In this document: one piece after another, positions 1 through 11,654 of the stretch
Position numbering within the stretch: the first letter of the stretch is position 1
Layout: each line of letters starts with the position of its first letter
Assembly: GCA_025345505.1 (NCBI GenBank)
Contig: JANVCC010000270.1
Span: 7,457,426 to 7,521,425 of the forward strand
Reading direction: 5' to 3'
Origin: Todiramphus chloris collaris
Lineage: Eukaryota; Chordata; Aves; Coraciiformes; Alcedinidae
DNA: 64,000 nucleotides
Notes under the pieces: generated by a model
The model's database searches: none
Seen by the model: the letters and a program-made list of their open reading frames with translations, nothing else
What the model was told of the DNA's origin: nothing
Translations under genes and position numbers: made by a program

Positions 1-3000
1 TGCTGGATGTTACAGAAGCCCAGAATAAAGCAGGCAGCCCTGGCTGAAGGGGCTAATGATCTAAGTTAGAGGCAGGATTCAAAGCTGGATATAGACCAGC
101 TGGCATAGGAGGCCAAGGAAACAATAAGACATCACTAATCAGTGACTACGCTGTGATCTCAGCGTAACAACTCTCTGTTGACAAGCTTTCAGTAGCTGCC
201 CCTCCCCCCCTCGAAACAATAAGGAAAGAAAAAGTTTTAAGTAATTAAAAATAAGATAGTATATTAATCTTGTGTGTTTATTCAGGTCAACTCCTAATTG
301 TAAAAGGGCAAGTTCAGAAGAAAACCCAGGAGTGCTTGTTTGAAAATCCAACATAAGGGCTAACGCTTGTTGTAGGGTGGCTGGGTAGACAATGGGAACC
401 TAGAAAAGGAAGAAGGACACAGGATGGAGGGAAACAGATTCTGCAAAACCAGGAGTGACACGTGTGAAGAGGTGACTTTGGGAAATACACGGTGCAGTGG
501 CATTCTGATTGTACAAGTGTAAAGTTACCAGTGCTGCATGGGGAAAAGAAAAAATAATTCAGTAAGCAAAAAAAGAGACAATGAAAGCCTGGTTGAGATT
601 TTAGCTGAGCTAAAATCTAGATCTCTACAGATACTCACTCACGTAGTGTAATGAGTACCAATTTAAAGTACAAAAAGCAAATTCTATGAACCAAAGAGAC
701 TGGAAAACCTTTAGAATCCAGAATTTGTGTAGTTACACAATCAATATATTGGTTGGTCATCTTAAATAACACTCATCGGCTTCAAATCATACTTATACTT
801 AATTCCTTTTTTACTTTGGACAGTACTTGAAAAAGTCATGACTCCCCACAGCTAGAACAGCAGGACATACAATCAGACCTCTTTACCAGTGTACTACTGT
901 AGGACAAAGTGTTCAGTCAGCACTAGTGTTACTAGATCTCTTACTCAGGCTATACATGCTGCAGAGCAGTGGGTTTAGCCAACAGCGTTATTTGATAGCA
1001 TTAGTGGACAAAAAACTTTGTAGATCTTGGCTCTCTAAATCCACAAACCAGTATTGAGTGAATCCTGCAATGTAATTTATCTTTTCCGTAAGATTTTTAA
1101 CTACAGCTGGAAGGGTTTGTTTGCTTATGCAAGTTTTATGGTTTTGTTTTGTTTTGTTTAATATAAAATTGTAGTATTACCCTTACAACTTTACAAACAC
1201 TAAATAGCTTTCTGCTAACCGTCTTGACTCGTTTTAACTTTTTTTCCTCCCACACTGTTATATTTACTGCAAAAAGGATTTATAGGAAATAATTATGATA
1301 TAAGGAAATGGAACTCTGACTTCCTGGCAAAGTTAAAACGTCTTTTCTCTGTGTTGTACAGTTTCCCCTCTAGATGGTAGCAGAGAACAAACCCTAAGGT
1401 ACCTGCACAGTGAATGCAGGGATGGTATTAGAGAGAAACAGCACTGCCGGTGAAGTACAATGCAAAGAAGCCGAAAGGTCATGGTATATTAAATTTTCTT
1501 TGTGTTGTGTTTTCATTTGACATAGGTAAGAAGAGTTATGCTGTAGACAGTGATGTTTCCTAGTAAATTTAAACTTGGAGTTTTGAATGAATGCTACTAT
1601 CGGAATCTTCCATGTGCTACGATTCCCCTTTACATGACTGCTCTGCAAATCTTTTCTCAAGGATACAAACATCATTATTCGAATAGTTTTTTAAATATGA
1701 AGCATTTTTTCAATACTCCTGGAAAGTTTCTGTTGTCTTTATAAAATCCTTCTCTTAATTTCCTTAAATATAGTTGAACTGAAATGGCCAGATGTCCAAT
1801 AGTTACTGCCTGGATCCTGAACTATTTCCATGAACCTTTACATTTTTAATATGAGCTGTAATTCTTATTAAACTTCAATTTTTTCAATTTCTCATTTTGT
1901 CAATCACAAAATGCCTTCCCAGGTTTTTAGTTTCAAGCTGTATTACACAGAATCTTCTACACCTTACAGTGTTCTTGAATGAAGAGTAGTAGAGCTTGCA
2001 AAAAGATCCAATATAAACCTTCTTCTATTCAAATCAGTAGTAAATGGAAAAAAGAATCTTTCTATATTTACATGTGCCTGCCTTATGACCACTGGTTTTA
2101 TTAAAATCAACAGAGCCCTCTCAGCAGCAGGAAAAGAAATCAGGCTGCAAAATCATCTCAAGTCTAGACATAGAAGGCCTCATGTTGGTAGAATGAATCA
2201 CAAGCTACAAAGTAAACCTCTGTTCGTTGTCTTCTATTGTCTTTAATTTTGCATCAATAGGTCCTCGTTTTAATTTACTATTATTTGAAAACATGAAAAA
2301 TCATTATCTGGTGATCTCTGAATTCTCCTTCATCAGGTAACATTCTCTTTTGACAATGGCAAAGGTCATCAGTGCTATGGCTTTATAGTCATGTGAATGT
2401 ATGGATGTTACCTAGAAAAAAAAATACACAACCACTTTCTCTCTCAGTTGCTCGGCTTCGTTTCTTGCAATATTGTGTGTCTTCTAGACCTGCAGTTCAT
2501 CCACAGGTCACTGTGATCCCTGTGCTGGTGTTTCCAATGTCAAAAGGAACCAAGATTTGAAAACAAACCCATTCCCCTTCATTGTGAAGCAAAAACAGCA
2601 CAGGACTAATTTCCAGCTCATCTCTGGTAAGTTCCATTCAGACCTGTAGGGTACTTTATGGCACTTTCACATCATTATTTCCTTAACTGTGGAACCAGAT
2701 TCTTGGTATCTCCTCCTTCCCCCTCCCCTCCCCTGTTCCAAACTTTTCTGGATTCTTCCAAAATTAGTGTTGGCAAAGCCAAAGTTTAAAACACCCGTGC
2801 AAAGACAAAAGGGACTTTTTAGTGACAGACTATTGCTGGGACCATACTAGATGTCTTACAACATCGCTACACTGCGCTCAGGTACCGCAGCAGCAACCTT
2901 CATTCCTGCATTTTCTAACTATTAAATGACTGTTCTTGTGACTTCTCTACATTGTCCAGTGAATTGCCTATGTGAAAACATAGAATAAAACCTTCCACTG

Positions 3001-3769
3001 AAGAGTAATGCTCACCATATGGAACTGTGTCAATCAGGCAGAGAATCAGAGACCAGCACTCCATCCACAAACTGGTAGAAACTGTACAGCAAATGATGAA
3101 ATGAGTAGACACCCAGGTAACTATGATACAATAGGGAAACTATAGCCACTGTGCTGAAGTTATACATCATAAATCCACTAGAGTTCTCTGAATACTAAGG
3201 GTGATCCCGTGAAGAAAGTGTATTTGCATTTCAAGATCATTGAGGTTAAGGTTTCACACCCACAGAAGGTAAACAGTCACGGAATAGTAGGGAGTACTCC
3301 CTCCTGGATTAATGGCTGTTTACAGAGAAATAAATATAGGATGAGAATAAATGTTGAGTTGGAAATTAATATGAAGGAATCTGTCCTGTTCAACACATTA
3401 AGGTTTTGGAAAAGGAGATGAGAAGACAGAGTTAGCAAGGATACAAAATAATTCAGGATAAGCAAAGCTTCATTATAGAGCTGCAACAGATTCCACAGTG
3501 TTGTGCTGTGGGGAAGTGTAAAGACTGTTACCACTGAGTATTGGTAAATGTAAACAGGAAAAAGCTCCTCTTGAATATACATAAATGTTAGGCTGTAAAT
3601 CACCTATTACCTTTAAGAAAATAGGCTTTGAAGTTGCTGGGGATGATGTTGTGAATCCTTGGTAAAGGAACAGAGAACAAAACATGATGTTACCACATGA
3701 ACCTATAGTCTCTCCCTTTCACAAACAGAAACAGAAAAGGGTGAACAAAGATTCCAGTAACTTCCCTGT
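1..3769. other. upstream intergenic DNA, no gene recognised
   Basis: AT-rich sequence with many stops in all frames. The longest open frames are about 60 to 110 codons and look like chance. I see no splice-bordered exon, tRNA-like fold or recognisable repeat. The only local oddity is a TTTTG run near 1141-1160. Confidence 0.6.
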
Positions 3770-4245
3770 AATGATTAACTGGATTCCTCAGTGAGGACAA
3801 GAGATGACCCAGGGTATATAAAGTTATGAATAGCCTGGGGGAGGTGATTAAGCAGTGATTACTCATTTCTCACAGCACAAGACAGCACCCAATGAAATTA
3901 CAAGGCAGCTGCTTTAAAACAAACCAAAGGAAGCACTTTTTCATACAGCACGTAATTAAATAGCGGAACTCATGGGATACTGTGGGGGGGTCAAAAATAT
4001 AAGTGAATTCAAAAAATATTAGACATAACACAGGCCCATGAGTGGCTATTCAGCATGATATTCCAGATGGGATTTCCATCTTGGGAAGTCCTGATGGCTA
4101 GAAGCTGGAAGAGTATCCACAGTAAAAGGATTGCTCTGTATTTGTAACTTTTCTCGTACACCTTATTTAGGTGTCTGCAATTTTCACTGTCAGAAACAAG
4201 AGACCTAAACAGCCTTTGAATCTGACAGGTTGTGGCTACTTTGAC
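3770..4245 (+). mobile_element. old, diverged CR1-type LINE 3' end
   Basis: The order of short motifs matches the 3' part of amniote CR1 elements in sense orientation. First comes a GGTATATAAAGTTATGAATAG-like stretch, then a TCAATGAAATTA-like stretch (here CCAATGAAATTACAAGGCAG). This is followed by TTTAAAACAAACCAAAGGAAG, AATTAAATAGCGGAACTCAT, GTGGCTATTCAGCATGAT, and a terminal TCTGACAGGTTGTGGCTA. Many substitutions and small indels indicate an ancient copy, older than the CR1 copies in intron 1. No coding capacity remains. Boundaries are approximate because I compared from memory of the family. Confidence 0.7.
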
Positions 4246-4849
4246 ACCATGTAGGTGGCCTTGTCAGTGGAGAAGGAGGCAGCGGACAGTGACATATAAT
4301 TTCTGTGTGCAAATTATAAACCAAATACGGCAGTGGTGCAAAGATACCCAGGATGGGTCCATTCAAGCAGGGTGTAGGAGAGCTTTCTAGTCTAAATGCA
4401 GTGTATTGTTAGTGTACCGTTGCTGAGCCAGTTTGGGTCCAGAAGTGTGCTCTCAGTTGGATTTAGCCCTGTGCAATGTCCTTGGCTCCATGCAGTGCTA
4501 GTACAAGTGTCACTTTTAGCAGGGCTTCCCTTTCCAAGGGCACAGTCTCTGCATAATGCACTGCACTGCTGGATCCATACATCCTGTACGATCCTATAAG
4601 CAAGCTCGTAAAGCTCTCCCAGAAGGCGATGCACCAAAGGCTGCCTTGAGGAGATATCAAACCAGGCTCTCCTGATGACAGCTCAGGTTTGGAGGCAGAA
4701 TCTACCTTCTCCTTCTTTTGGGACTGCACCAGCCTTCTATGGCTACAAGATGTAGAGCTGAAGGTATTTTGCTTATGTGATTCAAAGCTACTAGCTGAAC
4801 AAGAAAAGAAGCACTGAAATTCATGAATATTTGGTAGTTTTCAACAGTG

Positions 4850-5190
4850 ATACTTTTTCTAATAATTATTCCCGTTTTCTTTCCTCCCTGTTGCCACTGT
4901 CAGCTTCTCCTGTCTCTCCCCAGTACTTTCATCTTAACTCTTGTCTCGCCTTTCTTCACAAACTTCTGTCCCCCCTCCTTCTTGCTGATATACTTCCCTC
5001 ACCAATTCTGCCCTCCTAACCACAGCTCCCTTTGCTTCTGTTCCTTTGTACCCGTAGCCACCTTCGCTCTAGTTCCCTTCACCAGGCTTCTTGTGCTAAC
5101 CTGCTTCAGAATCGCTATCTTCTTTCTTCCTGTGCTCTTGCTCCCAGCTTTCTCCATCTGCCTTCTTCTCCTTCCAGTTGTTTTCTGGAG
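4850..5190 (+). repeat. pyrimidine-rich low-complexity tract
   Basis: About 340 bases with a heavy excess of C and T on the + strand, including runs such as CTTTCCTCCCTG, TCCCCCCTCCTTCTTG and CTGCCTTCTTCTCCTTCCAG. It is not a regular tandem repeat. It lies about 1.3 to 1.6 kb upstream of the CpG island. The reverse strand is purine-rich. Confidence 0.6.
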
Positions 5191-5822
5191 CAGCTGCTTC
5201 CACCACTGCACAGCGCCCAGATGGCCAAGTACTGACTGTAGAGAGACAGGCATGCTCTTCTCAGTCCCTGCTCCTGGAGCCATGGGCTATCCCACTCTGC
5301 TCCTGTAGTGGCAGAAATAGATGGAGTCCAGTCTCATGGAGGAAATGCAAAGGGCTGAAGAATGCTTATGCTCTTCAGAAATGTTCTGTACTGAACCTCT
5401 GAGGCTCCACGTGGATTATGTGGGGCCTTTTCCCCAGAACTCTGGCAGATGGTCACTCCTGAGTAGTTTCACTTAGACAATGAAAGGTATTTCCTTGATT
5501 CCAGGAAAACTATCATGTCTAAACTTGAAGTCACCATCCCAGCGGTACAAGACTCACAGTGAAAAAGCTTTGAGAATATCTGTAGCGGGGGTGGAAAAAT
5601 TCACTTTTATTCCTTTCCCAAAAGCAGGTCAATGGTTTTAGTCGAAGCTCAACAATCAGCCTGCTTGTAGTGGACACAGCCCATGGAAAGTTCCACCCGC
5701 ATAGTTTCAGGCTGGCGAATTTCAAACAACTGGAAAGATGGATTTCTAATGGAAAATGTTGGGAACTTTTATGCATGGCTACCCAGTCTTTCCAAACTGC
5801 TTACTTTCCCTACTCAAATTAC

Positions 5823-5856
5823 GTGTGTGTATATATATATATGTATTTATATATAC
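5823..5856. repeat. TG/TA microsatellite
   Basis: A short GTGTGT run passes into an imperfect (TA)n run interrupted by TGTATTTA. Likely polymorphic; no other role is visible. Confidence 0.85.
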
Positions 5857-6966
5857 CTTCACACTGGCAGCACTAAACCAGTAGTACTAAGAGAATGTTG
5901 TTGCTGTAAAACTTCTCTACTGAACAATCTTTGCCCAGGATTTCCAGCATAGCACTGGCTTGCACAATGTAAACAGGACACTTTGAACACTGCACGTACC
6001 ATTTTAAGCCACTGCTACCGGTTCAGCTACCACAGTGGGCAATTATTTGAAGAGAAAATGACGGGCCTATTAAAAAGCCTGAAACAGAGTCTGGAAAGAA
6101 GCTCTGGGGTATTTCAGGTTCTAAGCACGTCAGGAGCATGAGGTGAACAGAAGACTTTGCACTGCTGCTTGAGCTCTCCTTGCAACACAACACTCGTCTG
6201 GGGCAAGCAGAACGTTCCTTCAGGCAGATGGTCCTGGCAGAAATTTGGTTTTAATGGCCATATTTGACTTAGAAGATAAACAGTTCAGGTGAAACTCCTA
6301 CTCCTTTTTCATTTCCTCCCTTGCCAAGGGAATTGTCACTATTTCCTCAAATCACAAGCATCTTCGTTTCCAGCAATGTGAGCCCCAGGCCGAACGCTGG
6401 GTGATTCTCCATCAGCAGAGCACCGTCTGCTTGGGACCCCTGGGAGCTGGCACCTCGGCCCTGCCGGTGACGGAGACATTAGCGCTGCTGACAGGAGTTT
6501 CAGCTGTGACCGCTGGTGCGAGCTCGGCCCAGCCCAGCTCACCCGGCCCACGGTCAGCCCGGGAAAAGGGTGCGCTGCGCCCGTCCCAGGCCCGCCCGCT
6601 GTCACCACACGGACACGGCGCCTTCGCCAAGCGCCCCGCGTCCAGCTCCGCTCCTCCCGGTGCCGAGCACCCACACCCCGGCTTCAGCTGTGCCCCCGGC
6701 CCGGGGCTGCTGGAGGGGAACGCAGCAGGGCGGGCCGGGGGGACCCCCGGGAGGGGACGCGTAGGATGGTTTTTCACTTCCCGTAACACCCGCGACTCTG
6801 CAGGGAGCGCTGGCGGGCGAATCCGCTAGGAACGGGCCACCCCCAGGCGCGGGCTTGCCCGCCTGCCTCCCACACACTGCCCCTGCCCTGTCCCGGGGCC
6901 GGCGGGGGGCAGCAGGTGAGCGCCCGGCGGGCGGCGAGCGAAGGGCCCCTGGCTCCGCCAGGCCGG

Positions 6967-6996
6967 CCCGCCTCCCGCCCGCCTCCCGCCCCGCCC
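6967..6996. promoter_or_regulatory. GC-box cluster beside the gap
   Basis: Overlapping direct copies of CCCGCC(T/C), spaced by a few bases, match the Sp1/KLF GC-box consensus read from the minus strand. They sit 14 bases before the assembly gap in the densest part of the island. Binding is inferred from the motif only. Confidence 0.5.
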
Positions 6997-7009
6997 AAGG
7001 CCGTGGGCG

Positions 7010-7409
7010 NNNNNNNNNNNNNNNNNNNNNNNNNNNNNNNNNNNNNNNNNNNNNNNNNNNNNNNNNNNNNNNNNNNNNNNNNNNNNNNNNNNNNNNNNNN
7101 NNNNNNNNNNNNNNNNNNNNNNNNNNNNNNNNNNNNNNNNNNNNNNNNNNNNNNNNNNNNNNNNNNNNNNNNNNNNNNNNNNNNNNNNNNNNNNNNNNNN
7201 NNNNNNNNNNNNNNNNNNNNNNNNNNNNNNNNNNNNNNNNNNNNNNNNNNNNNNNNNNNNNNNNNNNNNNNNNNNNNNNNNNNNNNNNNNNNNNNNNNNN
7301 NNNNNNNNNNNNNNNNNNNNNNNNNNNNNNNNNNNNNNNNNNNNNNNNNNNNNNNNNNNNNNNNNNNNNNNNNNNNNNNNNNNNNNNNNNNNNNNNNNNN
7401 NNNNNNNNN
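7010..7409. other. assembly gap of exactly 400 N
   Basis: A run of 400 undetermined bases within the GC-rich island. The round length suggests an estimated or placeholder size, so the true missing length may differ. The coding part of MBOAT1 exon 1 is absent from the readable flanks and probably lies here. GC-rich first exons are a common place for dropout in bird assemblies. Confidence 0.98.
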
Positions 7410-10283
7410 TCCGGGCCGAGCCGCGCAGCTTTGCCGGGCTGCCCGGTTGCTGCGACAGCGACAGCCCTTCGTTTTCCCCGGCGATGCCTGGCGCGTTCCG
7501 TGCCGTTGGCACAAGTCGCTGCTGGGTGCTGTTAAGTGTCGGCGCGGAGCTGGCCGCGGCCGAGTTTGAAATGCTCGGGCAGTTCAGGTGGCTTCCCGCG
7601 GCTGGGCGAGTGCCCGGGACCGAGCGATGTGCGGGAGCGGGGATGCGTGAGCCGTGCCAGGAACCGTTCCGCTCCAGCGCTGCTTTGGCGGCTGCGGGGC
7701 TGTAGGAAGGAGGCAGAGACATCATTCCCCAGGCTAGCCCGAGTGCCTGGTGGGGCTGCAGAGCGTGTGTGTGTGGATCAGTGAAATGTGCCGGCACGCG
7801 TGCAAGAAAGAGGTTCTACCGGCGACCGAGTTTGTACAAAACGCTGAACAGCCTCATGTGTTTTGGGCTTCTAGTTCAGCTGACCCTTAGCGGGCAGAAA
7901 ATGCTGCTCCCCCGCCGCCCCCTTCGGTTGTCCCTCAAGCCTGCCCGCACCTGCCGCCCTCCCGCATTCCTTCAGCAGCGGGGAAGGGAGAGCGGGAGCT
8001 TGGTGCTGGCCAGGAAAAGTTTCCACCAGACTCCTGGCAGGTTCGACCGGTGCTCTACGGAACCGGGCCGGCAGAGATGTGCTGGTAAAAATTAACGGAA
8101 GGTTGAGAGTCGCTTGCTTTTGTTTGCAGAGGGGCCGGTGCTGTGTGTGTCGGTTTTTACTACTGTTTGTTTTTGCAGTTGAGTAAGAAAGATCCGATTT
8201 CAGAGATGAAACCCCTACACCTAACCACGCCAGTTTTGCTATTTTTTTTTTTTCCACAGAAAACAGGCTTTGATGCAAAAAAGAGATCTGTTGCTTAGTG
8301 CTAAAACAGTCAAACAATAAAGGCCTATAATTATCTATAATCTAATACTTTAATGTAGGAGAAGGTGCATGAATAGTGCTAGCTGCTTTTCCGGGGTATT
8401 CTGTGCTGTGACTGACGAATACGGGAACACCGAGGGCACCAGGAATAGCAAATGTTTACTGTTTCTGCGTGTTCGTGACACCATGGTGCACACACAGCAT
8501 CCCGCTGCCTGGGTCACTGAACGAGGAAGACTTGACAGACTGCACTTTTCCTTTCTAAGCTTTCAAAAACCTTGCCCATCCATTCAGCCAACATGACACA
8601 GAGACGATGTCCATGGAGGAAATTCTCCCCACACTGTGCCAGGCCTGAGGATGCTTTGCCACATCTGGTTACGTGCTGTGTTTGTCCCAGGGCCCTGGTC
8701 TCACGGGTGCTGATGGTGGGCACTCGTGTGCCTGCTGGTTTGCATCTCAAGCCCACACTGGTACGCGGGGGGCACATGGTCTGGGCTGTGCAGGCACCGG
8801 TGCCATCCCTGCCAATGACCCCGCTGGCTCCAGTGGCACAGAGCAGTGATGGGGCAGGAGGAGCTCCTCCTTGCTGGGCTTCATCGCAGAATTGCGGCAC
8901 GGTTCTGCCGAAATACAGTTTTCCTTGCCCGAAAATCATCTTTCCTCCCCAGATCCTGCTTAATTGCCCCTGTGAGATTGTGCTATCAGTCATTTCAAAA
9001 AGGCTCCCCCACCTCTCTTTCCCCGCTGCGATGTGCTGAACCATGCCAAGCATCAAGGATTTCTGCTGCCCTGAAGTAGGAAATCCCCAGATTGCTGCTG
9101 TCCCCTCAAATGACATGAGTTTCAACTCTGACCTGCAGTGCTAATGCCCTCAGAAACAAACCACTCTCAACACTTTCACAAAGCTCTTTGTGGGTGGCTT
9201 TTGCTGAGGGAGAAAAGTTCACTCGCTCCTCTGTGCAGAACAGAGCTCTGCATAGGAAAGACTATTTTGTGAGATTCAGGTGTAGCAGGGACTGTTTCTA
9301 TACCAGTCCCTTATCGCAGTGATAACAGGCTCTCTGTGCCTAGGCTGCAGCAGGGGAGGTAACCTCTGGTTCGTTTGTCAGCGTCATCATGCTCGGCCGG
9401 TTGGATGATGACAGCCTAAATCTCCCTCTGATCTCTGTGGCCGGCGGTTCCCCATGGCTGGTCCTGAGCCTCCAAAAATGCCAAGAAGTGCCCGGAGAGT
9501 GAGAGGCAAAGGCATGCCGGTAGTTTGGAGCCTCCAAGTCACTGTGGTGCTTGAAAGCCGTGCGTGTCTGCCTCTTTGTTAAGCCCACGGAGGACTTGTC
9601 CCTTCTGTTCTAGAGATGGTTTTCCATGAGGTCTGTGCTATGAGTGAGATTTCAGTCCACCAGAAAAAAAGAGTTGAACTGAAAAGCTGAAAAATGAAAG
9701 TTGTAATTGTTACCATTTCCTAAACGTTAGAAAAGCTGTAGTAGTGGTAGGTGGAAAATGTTTCGTCACTTTATAAGCAGCTATTGTGTCACTTGTGGGG
9801 AGCATGGATGAATATGAAAGCGTCATTTTTCACATAGGTTGTTTTCATAATTTAAAAAGGAATTGCAGCTTGAGTTCCAAAACTGTGCAGGATTGCAGAA
9901 GGTGCAGCTCCCATCAGCAGCGTGTACCTGGCAGGCTGTTCACATCGTATTTAGTAGACAGTGTGCTGCGGGAGAACACAGTGATGTTTCCTGCTTTGGA
10001 TGCTAAAATAATCCTGGTGTCTCTGGGTGTATTTGCATATCTCTTTCATGGCTGATTTATCTTTGAATTTACCACTGAAATGTTATTTTTTAAGAAGTGC
10101 TATATTCAGTAACAAGATTAATGAGCTTGAAAGAGGATGAAAAGACTCTGTGTTCAATTCATCCTCATATCCCAGGAAAGCAGACTTTGAAGTTTAGCCG
10201 ACTTGTGTTCTAAAAATATCTGCCTAGGTCAATGACATACCTCCAGCAGCATTTGGAAAAGAGTTTTGAGGGGTTTTTTTCCA

Positions 10284-10390
10284 TATCACATATGCCCCAA
10301 ATCACTGGCTGTGGAACATCTCTCCAGTATGCTTGCACAGTAACTTGCGTCAAAGTATGTATTTTTTTTATCACATATGCCCCAAATCAC
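10284..10390 (+). repeat. direct repeat pair, 22 nt, offset 85 nt
   Basis: TATCACATATGCCCCAAATCAC occurs perfectly at 10284-10305 and again at 10369-10390 (here run together for the motif; its two halves are TATCACATATG and CCCCAAATCAC). Each copy is preceded by a T-rich run. The DNA between the copies does not repeat, so this is not a simple tandem array. Confidence 0.85.
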
Positions 10391-11612
10391 CGATTTTGGT
10401 ACGGCGTCCTCTACCATACATCAGTGAGATATGGAAAGTTAAACATTAACCTTTGAATAGTGCCATTTCAGTAAACAGAGTGCATGTGTGTGTAAATACA
10501 GTGAAGAAATAAGTGTGCTATTTAAAGGTATATTAAAAGTAAATTTAATGGTATTGTTTATCTGTATGTAGTTTTACCACTCCTTCCTAAGTTGTAGGCA
10601 TCTCTACAAGTAATTCTGATTCAAAGGGTTACGATGTACAATTAAAAAGTGTAATTTCTCAAGGTTGTTTTGCAGTCCCCTTGATATCCCAGCTTACCTG
10701 TTGCCTTAGAGGGAGCAGCCCAAATGCAAATCTTCAACTGCTGCACAACAACATATAACAATATAATAATATATAACTATATTTTAACAGGCTTACTCTG
10801 ACCTATGTCAGAGAGCACCAAGTTGCTGACTTTCAGGGAAACAGGAAAATATATTCGGTGTTCAAGGGCTTTCTCGCCCTCAAAAAAAGAAAGAGAAAAA
10901 TATTATGAGCATCTTCTTGAGTTTATATCGGAGAGATTTGAACTTTTCTTGTTTTCATTGATGAGGCCATCTGTGTTTCCCCAAGTGGGGGGGAAATGCG
11001 CATTTAAACTTAATTTTGGATGCTCTGGCTGCTGGTTGTACAACTTCTTTTTCATTTGAATCCTTTCATTGTATCTGGTCTACATATTTCTATTTTGGCA
11101 GCAGTTTCAAGAAAACACTCACTCTAGAGGGGGACTGTGGGACATGCCTCTGAGTCCTGGGATAGTTGAAGTATTAGGGATGTCTTCCCACCATTCCTTG
11201 AGTTTAAATAGCTCTGCACAAAGCATGCTGATGATTTGATTTTAAAAAGGAGAAAGAAGAACATAGTTTATGTATTTTTTTTTCCTTTTATAAAAATCAA
11301 TGTAAATTCTAATCCAAAAATCAGAGATTGTTTTGTTAATTTGTTTTTGGATTTTTTTGCTGCCCAACTTCAGTTTTACTTCTCTGCTTTCTAGTTTAGC
11401 TACTCAGCAGATGTGTTAGTCCCAAGCCTCTTAGCATGACCTTTCTAATCACCTTTTGGGCAGGGAAAAGTCCAATTAAAAATTAGCTTTCTAGAAACTC
11501 AACAGACTTAGGCTGGTAACTTTGGGGTTCCTTTAATGGTTGTTAGTTGGGGCATTAGAACATGTAATGCTGAGGAAAAAAGGTCATTTGGTACTGACTG
11601 AGGTAAGGTAAC

Positions 11613-11654
11613 TGAAGATGGAAGTTCATTGAAGATGGAAGTTCATTGAAGATG
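11613..11654 (+). repeat. 17-nt tandem repeat, about 2.5 copies
   Basis: The unit TGAAGATGGAAGTTCAT is present twice in perfect succession, followed by a partial third copy TGAAGATG. Near-identity suggests recent slippage or duplication. No reading frame or known motif is associated. Confidence 0.9.

Larger units (their letters stand above)
4246..6419. other. upstream flank with pyrimidine-rich tract, no gene recognised
   Basis: No exon or RNA gene is visible. About 4850-5190 is strongly enriched in C and T on the + strand, which produces a 153-codon frame rich in Leu, Phe, Pro and Ser that I regard as a compositional artefact. A TG/TA microsatellite lies at 5823-5856. GC content begins to rise near 6400, at the edge of the promoter island. 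Confidence 0.55.
6420..8090 (+). promoter_or_regulatory. MBOAT1: CpG island, probable MBOAT1 promoter and first-exon region
   Basis: GC content and CpG density rise sharply from about 6420 to 8090, against an AT-rich background on both sides, and the island is interrupted by a 400-N gap. There is no convincing TATA box. A cluster of GC-box-like CCCGCC motifs at 6967-6996 sits immediately left of the gap and would suit Sp1/KLF-driven, TATA-less initiation. The island is the only one in the window and lies 5' of the first recognised MBOAT1 exon on the same strand, so I infer that it is the MBOAT1 promoter. The exact transcription start cannot be placed. A GTGAGC donor-like site at 6916 could end a 5' UTR exon, but the frame before it does not resemble MBOAT1. 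Confidence 0.75.

Noticed and set aside
4847..5308. 153-codon + strand frame.
   Set aside because: It lies in the pyrimidine-rich tract, and its Leu/Phe/Pro/Ser composition follows from base composition. No exon borders are seen.
1..6400. Exons of the neighbouring gene, E2F3 in human synteny.
   Set aside because: No E2F-like DNA-binding or dimerisation sequence is visible, and in human the genes are widely separated.
6844..6915. Coding exon 1 ending at the GCAGCAG/GTGAGC donor-like site.
   Set aside because: The phase-0 frame before the site is Pro/Ala/Gly-rich, has no Met nearby and does not resemble the MBOAT1 N-terminus. At most it could end a non-coding 5' exon.
6774..7797. Open frames of 217 to 323 codons on both strands across the CpG island.
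   Set aside because: Their length comes from the 400-N gap being read as open codons; the real flanking parts are short and GC-driven.
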